Assembly: GCF_029848115.1 (NCBI RefSeq)
Contig: NZ_JARVXG010000041.1
Span: forward strand, 1-29,554
Length of the DNA stretch: 29,554 nucleotides
Direction: 5' to 3'
Origin: Methanobacterium formicicum
GTDB lineage: Archaea; Methanobacteriota; Methanobacteria; Methanobacteriales; Methanobacteriaceae
Shown here: positions 25,340 to 29,554 of the stretch, in pieces
How the letters are laid out: each line of letters starts with the position of its first letter
Numbering within the stretch: position 1 is the stretch's first letter
The notes under the pieces: model-generated
The model's database searches: none
Seen by the model: only the letters and a program-made list of their open reading frames with translations
What the model was told of the DNA's origin: nothing
Made by a program: the position numbers and the translations under genes

Positions 25340-25362
25340 GTTTAAATTCGAATTATTTAAAC
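25340..25362. repeat. Nested palindrome upstream of the epimerase promoter
   Basis: GTTTAAAT (25340-25347) and ATTTAAAC (25355-25362) are perfect inverted repeats, and AATTCGAATT (25345-25354) is a perfect 10-bp palindrome inside them. It lies 5 bp upstream of the TATA box, where an activator or the BRE-binding factor TFB would act. A regulator site is plausible; chance in AT-rich DNA is possible. Confidence 0.4.
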
Positions 25363-25425
25363 AAAAAAATTATGGGCCTTCATCTATGATCATAAATACA
25401 TTTTAAAAAATATGTTTACATGATT

Positions 25426-26583
25426 CTAATCATTTATTCTTCTTAAAATCTGAATTGGACGTTTGATAAAATACATTATTCTAGTTGAAAAATTATTATC
25501 TTCAAATGAACTCCATTCATCACTTCGAGGAATTATTATTATTTTCAAAATATCTTTTAATCCATCCATTTTATTTTCCCTCAAATTGAATCGTAACTTT
25601 AGTTTATTAAATATGCTAAATTTTTCTGGAATAAATATCAGTTTCATAACTTGTTTCTCTAAATCTTCTACCCTTTCATCATTATCTATGTCATTTTGAA
25701 CTTCAAAAGGTAATGGTAAATTAAATAATTTTTTAGAAAGAGATAAATTCAAGGATAAAATACGTTTGATTGATAGATAATGCGATTTTTCCATTAGCTG
25801 ATTCCAATTTATTGTTTCAGATCTTTTTATAAGTTCTGCAAGATCAAAAAGCCAAGATAAACGGCTCCACATGTGTCCTGCAACATGAATGGAAAGGATT
25901 AAAATTAAATCTTCATCAGTGAATGTTTCAACATCTAATTCATTTAAACTAATTGATTTGAAATTATTGGCTGGAAAATATCTGAAATTTGATAGTGAAA
26001 AGGAGAAGCCAATTGGGTTCCATTGAATTTCTAGGAGAATATTATTAGTTATGTTTCTAAACTTGTACTCTCTTTGAAATTTTATGTATTCTGACTCTTT
26101 CGATTCATTTAAATTCATTACTGCTTCGTAATTTTCATGAAGAAGAATCCTTTTCACTTTATTAAAGTCTTTTTTATCAATAAATATATCAATATCTCCG
26201 AATTCACGCAGGGATATGTTCCCATATGCTTGAATTGATAAAATTGGTCCTTTATATGGAATTAAGGTGATATTTTCAGATTGAAAAATTTTGACCAATC
26301 GACAAAGTTCCCCCATAAATAAAAGATTTCTTTGGGTGTTAATGAAATAATAATCTTTTAGAGTGCACATTACATCTTCAGGAACATGATCAGGATATTT
26401 TATTAAATTTGAGTATAATAGTGGCCTAATTTTATGATATGAGGCTTTTTTTAGCAAATAGTCCCAATTAACTTGATCAAGTAATTTTTTTATTTTAATT
26501 TCATTCGAACTATCTTGTTGATTTTGAAATAGTAAGATTAGTAATTTATCTTCGGTTTCCAGTTTGAAAGGTTCTTTGATCAT
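25426..26583 (-). CDS. PF14907-type uncharacterised nucleotidyltransferase
   Basis: The 385-residue protein matches the NTP_transf_5 group of nucleotidyltransferases. The core is IPYKGPILSIQAYGNISLREFGDIDIFI, with K111-G112-P113 and metal-binding D130 and D132; a later SIHVAGHMWSRLSWLFDLAEL segment is also conserved in the group. The reaction is unknown, but relatives are commonly found beside lasso-peptide B2 proteins and ABC exporters, and one is known in a phosphorylated lasso-peptide cluster. Here a B2 protein and an exporter lie 0.5-3 kb away on the same strand, which supports a shared function. It is AT-rich like the glycan genes and is transcribed divergently from the lipoprotein gene. 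Confidence 0.8.
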   Translation of the reverse strand: MIKEPFKLETEDKLLILLFQNQQDSSNEIKIKKLLDQVNWDYLLKKASYHKIRPLLYSNLIKYPDHVPEDVMCTLKDYYFINTQRNLLFMGELCRLVKIFQSENITLIPYKGPILSIQAYGNISLREFGDIDIFIDKKDFNKVKRILLHENYEAVMNLNESKESEYIKFQREYKFRNITNNILLEIQWNPIGFSFSLSNFRYFPANNFKSISLNELDVETFTDEDLILILSIHVAGHMWSRLSWLFDLAELIKRSETINWNQLMEKSHYLSIKRILSLNLSLSKKLFNLPLPFEVQNDIDNDERVEDLEKQVMKLIFIPEKFSIFNKLKLRFNLRENKMDGLKDILKIIIIPRSDEWSSFEDNNFSTRIMYFIKRPIQILRRIND

Positions 26584-26673
26584 CTAAACCAGTTAAAGTT
26601 TATGTTAAGGATGGAGAAATATTTATTTATTTGTAATTTCTAATTTTCATTTAATAAAAATCGTGAGGAAAAT

Positions 26674-27087
26674 ATGGAATTTATTATAAAAATAGTAATA
26701 TTAATTTCAATTGTGTGTTTAGTATTTAGCTCCGGCTGTATCGAAAATACCAACGCAAACAGCACTTGGGGTGAAAAGAAATTATCCTTAGATACACTCC
26801 AAATATCCAATAGTACTGTTGGAAATAGAAGCGAACTGAACGATTCCATATACTATGTAAGTGGATCTATCTCAAATAAGAACTCCTTCGAAGCTTTGGA
26901 TCCAAAAATACAAGTCACCACTTATTATGCAAATGGCACAGTATTTGCTGTGAATGATACTCCCTACTTGAAACCTCAAAATATACCTGCAACAGGAAAA
27001 TCATATTTCTATGCTAGATTTGAAGACCCCAATAAGCAAATTTCGAGATTCGAGGTTAAAATCTTATCTGCAAAAGGACAATATTAA
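26674..27087 (+). CDS. Small secreted lipoprotein of unknown function
   Basis: The 137-residue protein starts with a hydrophobic signal sequence ending in the lipobox FSSGC; Cys22 would be lipidated and anchor the protein on the outer face of the membrane. The rest looks like one beta-rich domain (SGSISNKNSFEALDPKIQVTTYYANGTVF), similar in layout to FxLyD-type domains common in archaeal lipoproteins. Several N-x-S/T sequons (NST, NDS, NGT) are present. GAGGA lies 5 nt before the ATG. It sits alone on the plus strand between two genes of a lasso-like set. Function unknown. Confidence 0.75.
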   Translation: MEFIIKIVILISIVCLVFSSGCIENTNANSTWGEKKLSLDTLQISNSTVGNRSELNDSIYYVSGSISNKNSFEALDPKIQVTTYYANGTVFAVNDTPYLKPQNIPATGKSYFYARFEDPNKQISRFEVKILSAKGQY

Positions 27088-27105
27088 ATTATTCTTATTT
27101 TTATT
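27088..27105 (+). terminator. T-rich terminator between convergent genes
   Basis: TTATTCTTATTTTTATTC directly follows the lipoprotein stop and fills the 22-bp gap to the convergent ABC transporter gene. A run of Ts of this type is sufficient for archaeal termination. Confidence 0.4.
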
Positions 27106-27109
27106 CAAT

Positions 27110-28885
27110 TTAAACTGGAAGATCCCAGAATATCCCTTTATCAGATAACTCCTGCCAGGTACCACTTTCCATGATTTCCGATTTGTCAATTAAATGAATA
27201 ATATCTGCATTTTTAATGGTAGAAATTCGGTGGGCTATCATAAGAATGGTTATTTCGCCGTGAATATCATCAATAGCCTTTAATATTTTCTTTTCATTAT
27301 CCGAATCAAGATTACTGGTGGCCTCATCCATAATGAGAAGTGAGGGTTTCCTTAACAGTGCTCTGGCCAGAGCCAGTCGCTGTCTTTCTCCACCGGATAA
27401 TCGAACACCCCGATCACCAATCACCGTATCCATACCTTCAGGTAGTTTACTGACAAAATCGTATGCTGCAGCCATCTTTAGGGCTTCCTTAAGGTCATCT
27501 TCACTGGCATCAGGACGGGCAAGTTTTAAATTAAAACGGATGGTTTCATTGAAGAGGAATGTTTCCTGGGCCACATAGCCAATCCTGTTTCTCCAGGAAG
27601 CAACAGAACTAGGTGTAATGGGTTTCCCATCCACTGTCACCTTACCCTGGTCTGGACTAATGAGACCCATGACCAAATCAGCCACTGTACTTTTGCCCGC
27701 CCCTGATGGTCCAGCAAGGGCAATGGTCTTACCGGCTGGTATTTCCAGGTTCAAATTATCCAGGGTAAATTGATTTTCATCTCCATAGGAAAAAAAAACA
27801 TTTTCCAATTTAATAGACTCTTTAAACTCCACTGACCCGTTATCTTTTTCTTTAGATTCGGAGTTATCTAAAAACTGTTCTTCGAGACTGCTTACATTAC
27901 CAAAGGCAGGTAACATGTTGATGAAATACTGGTAAGCCCTTTGAACTGTTGAAAACTGAGGAATCATCCGTACAAATAGGTAAATCAATAAAAAGAGACT
28001 GGCAGTAGGCAGCTTCACAACTTCAATGAGGATGAACACCATGAGGGCCAGGACAATTACTGTTCCCACATCGAAGAGTAATTTAACATCAGCGTAACTC
28101 CTTATGGCTTGAAGATAGTTTCCAGCCACCTGGTTGGACTGTTTTTTAAAGATTTTCTTGTTTTCATCCTGCATTCCAAAGCTTTTTATGGTTTTCATTC
28201 CATCCAGGTGCTGGAGGATGGAATAGTATAAATCACGAGTAGTGGTGGTTATGTCCTCACCGCTGGTTCTGGACCTGCTGGCTCTTCTTCTTAAAACTAA
28301 TAAAATAACTATTCCCACTGCAAATATCACTCCCGTAAAAAGACCGGCCAGTTCCAGGGCAAAGATGATGTAAACCACCAGGATCATGATACTGGCTATG
28401 AATGTCAAAAATTGTCCGGTTCCCGTACTTATCCGTTCGATTTCATTGGTGAGTGCATGGGCCAGGCTGGATGATTTCATTCTGGAAAAAAATAACCAGC
28501 TGGAGTTGGTGATGGCATTATAGAGACGTTGCCGGAGGTGGTTGGCAAACTGGTACTGGATCTGGGAGGTCTGAAGAGTCTGGTATCTGGTTAAAAGGGC
28601 GCTGACACTGATGACAACCACATAGAGGATCAAAACAAGAACCAATGTGGGCTGTAAACCGAGAAATGAGAAAAAATTTGAAACCAGAACATCGATCTGC
28701 CCCAGGGATCCCTGGCCCACATCCAGACCCACCAGTCCCAGCAGGGGAACTAATATGAGCAGGCTAACGGCTTCATTAAGACTCAAAATAACCATCAGAG
28801 TCAGGGCCAGTGCCACTTTTCGGGGCATTAAACTGATTAAGTTCTCGGTGAACTCACCCATGAGACTGTTTTTGAAATTTAACAT
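27110..28885 (-). CDS. ABC exporter, fused membrane and ATPase domains
   Basis: The 591-residue half-transporter has six membrane helices (about residues 25-310) followed by an ATPase domain: Walker A GPSGAGKST (about 392-400), Q-loop YVAQETFLF, signature LSGGERQR, Walker B LLIMDEAT and H-loop IAHR, all intact. It should work as a homodimer exporting a peptide, lipid or glycan. The B2-like gene ends 10 nt upstream and GGGTG lies 5 nt before this ATG, so the two form an operon. That pairing is the one seen for lasso-peptide exporters (LarD/McjD), although MsbA-like lipid export cannot be excluded. GC content is higher than in the glycan genes. Confidence 0.87.
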   Translation of the reverse strand: MLNFKNSLMGEFTENLISLMPRKVALALTLMVILSLNEAVSLLILVPLLGLVGLDVGQGSLGQIDVLVSNFFSFLGLQPTLVLVLILYVVVISVSALLTRYQTLQTSQIQYQFANHLRQRLYNAITNSSWLFFSRMKSSSLAHALTNEIERISTGTGQFLTFIASIMILVVYIIFALELAGLFTGVIFAVGIVILLVLRRRASRSRTSGEDITTTTRDLYYSILQHLDGMKTIKSFGMQDENKKIFKKQSNQVAGNYLQAIRSYADVKLLFDVGTVIVLALMVFILIEVVKLPTASLFLLIYLFVRMIPQFSTVQRAYQYFINMLPAFGNVSSLEEQFLDNSESKEKDNGSVEFKESIKLENVFFSYGDENQFTLDNLNLEIPAGKTIALAGPSGAGKSTVADLVMGLISPDQGKVTVDGKPITPSSVASWRNRIGYVAQETFLFNETIRFNLKLARPDASEDDLKEALKMAAAYDFVSKLPEGMDTVIGDRGVRLSGGERQRLALARALLRKPSLLIMDEATSNLDSDNEKKILKAIDDIHGEITILMIAHRISTIKNADIIHLIDKSEIMESGTWQELSDKGIFWDLPV

Positions 28886-28895
28886 GAAACACCCT

Positions 28896-29321
28896 TTAAG
28901 TCTGATCTATATCCAGAATGGTTTTAAATTCCTTCTCGGATTCTCCCAAAACCACCAGGTCACCCTGTTCCAACCAGGCGTGGGCTTCAAACTCTCCATT
29001 TAGAGTTGAAACTCCGATTTTGATGGAAGGTTGGTAACCATATTTGGAGAACAATATGTACCCGGCCAGGGCCTGCACCAGGCAGGTGGCCCGGGGAATA
29101 TACCTTGAAGATACCATGATCATGGTTCTTAGTCTGGCCATGGAAACCACGTGTTCCGTGGTTGGATGATATTTGCTAGCCCTTTTCTGGACTTTTCTTT
29201 GAACAGAAGGAAATGGAAATAACCAGAGAGTTATTCTTATCCGGATTACCCAGAATAAAGATTCAAGAGCAACCAGTTTATCTCTGGAGGGTAATTTTAT
29301 GAAGTTTGAAATAACTCCCAT
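28896..29321 (-). CDS. Lasso-peptide B2-type transglutaminase-like protein
   Basis: The 141-residue protein matches the McjB C-terminal (B2, transglutaminase-like) family: RATCLVQALAGYILFSKYGY, then IKIGVSTLNGEFEAHAWLEQGDLVVLGE. Cys80, His114 and Asp121 are the likely Cys-His-Asp protease triad that cuts leader peptides from lasso precursors. Length is normal for a stand-alone B2 protein. I chose ATG at 29321; a TTG at 29336 is in frame but has no better ribosome-binding site. It leads an operon with the ABC exporter. No precursor peptide or B1 (RRE) partner is visible, and such genes may lie beyond the right edge. B2 proteins are uncommon in archaea. Confidence 0.83.
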   Translation of the reverse strand: MGVISNFIKLPSRDKLVALESLFWVIRIRITLWLFPFPSVQRKVQKRASKYHPTTEHVVSMARLRTMIMVSSRYIPRATCLVQALAGYILFSKYGYQPSIKIGVSTLNGEFEAHAWLEQGDLVVLGESEKEFKTILDIDQT

Positions 29322-29367
29322 ATTCTTGACTCTCAATTTTCAAGTTATAGTACACTCTTGTAACTTT

Positions 29368-29383
29368 CCTATATAATATATCA
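29368..29383 (-). promoter_or_regulatory. TATA box for the B2-exporter operon
   Basis: The minus strand reads TGATATATTATATAGG, predicting transcription from about 29350 and a leader of about 30 nt. Confidence 0.5.
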
Positions 29384-29422
29384 AGAAACACATCATTAAA
29401 ACAACACCTCAAAAAAATACTA

Positions 29423-29440
29423 TTGTGACAAAATTCACAA
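29423..29440. promoter_or_regulatory. Operator-like dyad TTGTGA-N6-TCACAA
   Basis: A perfect inverted repeat with 6-bp arms about 40 bp upstream of the B2 TATA box. The same arrangement, slightly degenerate, recurs at 29494. Confidence 0.5.
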
Positions 29441-29493
29441 AGTGATTTTCAACTTGCACAATTTCCCCTAGAACTACATTTTCCAGATTGATA

Positions 29494-29511
29494 TTGTGAA
29501 AATTTGCACAG
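29494..29511. promoter_or_regulatory. Second operator-like dyad TTGTGA-N6-GCACAG
   Basis: It has the same spacing and left arm as the dyad at 29423, with two mismatches in the right arm. The two sites are 71 bp apart. Confidence 0.4.
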
Positions 29512-29534
29512 AATTAATAAATCCAATTAAAGTT

Positions 29535-29554
29535 TTGGTGAAGATCTTCACCAA
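29535..29554. repeat. Perfect 20-bp palindrome at the window edge
   Basis: TTGGTGAAGATCTTCACCAA is its own reverse complement. It may extend past the edge. It resembles a regulator operator or the stem of a terminator for a gene outside the window. Confidence 0.55.

Noticed and set aside
27110..28885. The ABC transporter as the glycan exporter of the locus.
   Set aside because: A dedicated Wzx flippase is present, the transporter is the fused exporter type rather than the Wzm/Wzt type, and it is co-transcribed with the B2 gene.
29340..29396. An 18-codon minus-strand ORF (MMCFLIYYIGKLQECTIT) with GAGGTG 8 nt upstream, considered as a lasso precursor.
   Set aside because: It is too short for leader plus core, has no Gly followed by Asp/Glu at ring distance and no leader Thr at the -2 position, and the B2 TATA box lies inside it. 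A chance ORF or leader peptide is more likely.

Overview
The window looks like the chromosome of a methanogenic archaeon of the Methanobacterium type. The evidence is an adhesin-like parallel beta-helix surface protein with the NWWG motif and a short hydrophobic C-terminal anchor, TATA-box promoters upstream of first genes, archaeal Shine-Dalgarno sites (GGTGAT, GAGGTG), an archaeal-style lipoprotein, and AT-rich DNA. Genus is inferred, not proven. No rRNA, tRNA, CRISPR array, transposase or integrase was recognised.

Left edge (1-4300), mostly minus strand. It holds a HicB-HicA toxin-antitoxin pair, a membrane-anchored NERD-domain protein, an MNT-type nucleotidyltransferase followed by an in-frame remnant of its HEPN (HepT) partner, and a large secreted or anchored adhesin-like protein. 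Apart from the adhesin this is a defence and toxin-antitoxin type neighbourhood.

Centre (4603-25272), a surface glycan locus. A plus-strand operon of six tightly packed genes (4603-12421) encodes a nucleotide-sugar dehydrogenase, a fused oxidoreductase/N-acetyltransferase, a PLP aminotransferase and a UDP-GlcNAc 2-epimerase homologue. Together these match all five steps from UDP-GlcNAc to UDP-ManNAc3NAcA (the WbpA-B-E-D-I route). A Wzx-type flippase and a glycosyltransferase follow. An intact asparagine-synthase-like amidotransferase (minus) and a multispanning GT-C-like membrane protein (plus) sit in the middle. A long minus-strand run (25272 down to 16308) encodes three SDR-type sugar epimerases/dehydratases and then five GT4-like glycosyltransferases. 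Taken together the locus should make activated diacetamido-uronic acid, probably amidate a uronic acid, assemble a lipid-linked glycan and flip it across the membrane. No oligosaccharyltransferase and no lipid-sugar initiating transferase is visible here.

Right edge (25426-29554). A PF14907-type nucleotidyltransferase, a small lipoprotein, an ABC exporter and a lasso-peptide B2-type transglutaminase-like protease homologue form a partial RiPP-like set. No precursor peptide, RRE (B1) or dedicated cyclase is in the window; the locus may continue beyond the right edge, where the DNA ends in a perfect 20-bp palindrome.

The glycan genes at 4.6-22.4 kb and the nucleotidyltransferase/lipoprotein at 25.4-27.1 kb are visibly more AT-rich than the adhesin, the epimerases at 23.3-25.3 kb and the exporter, so the region looks mosaic.
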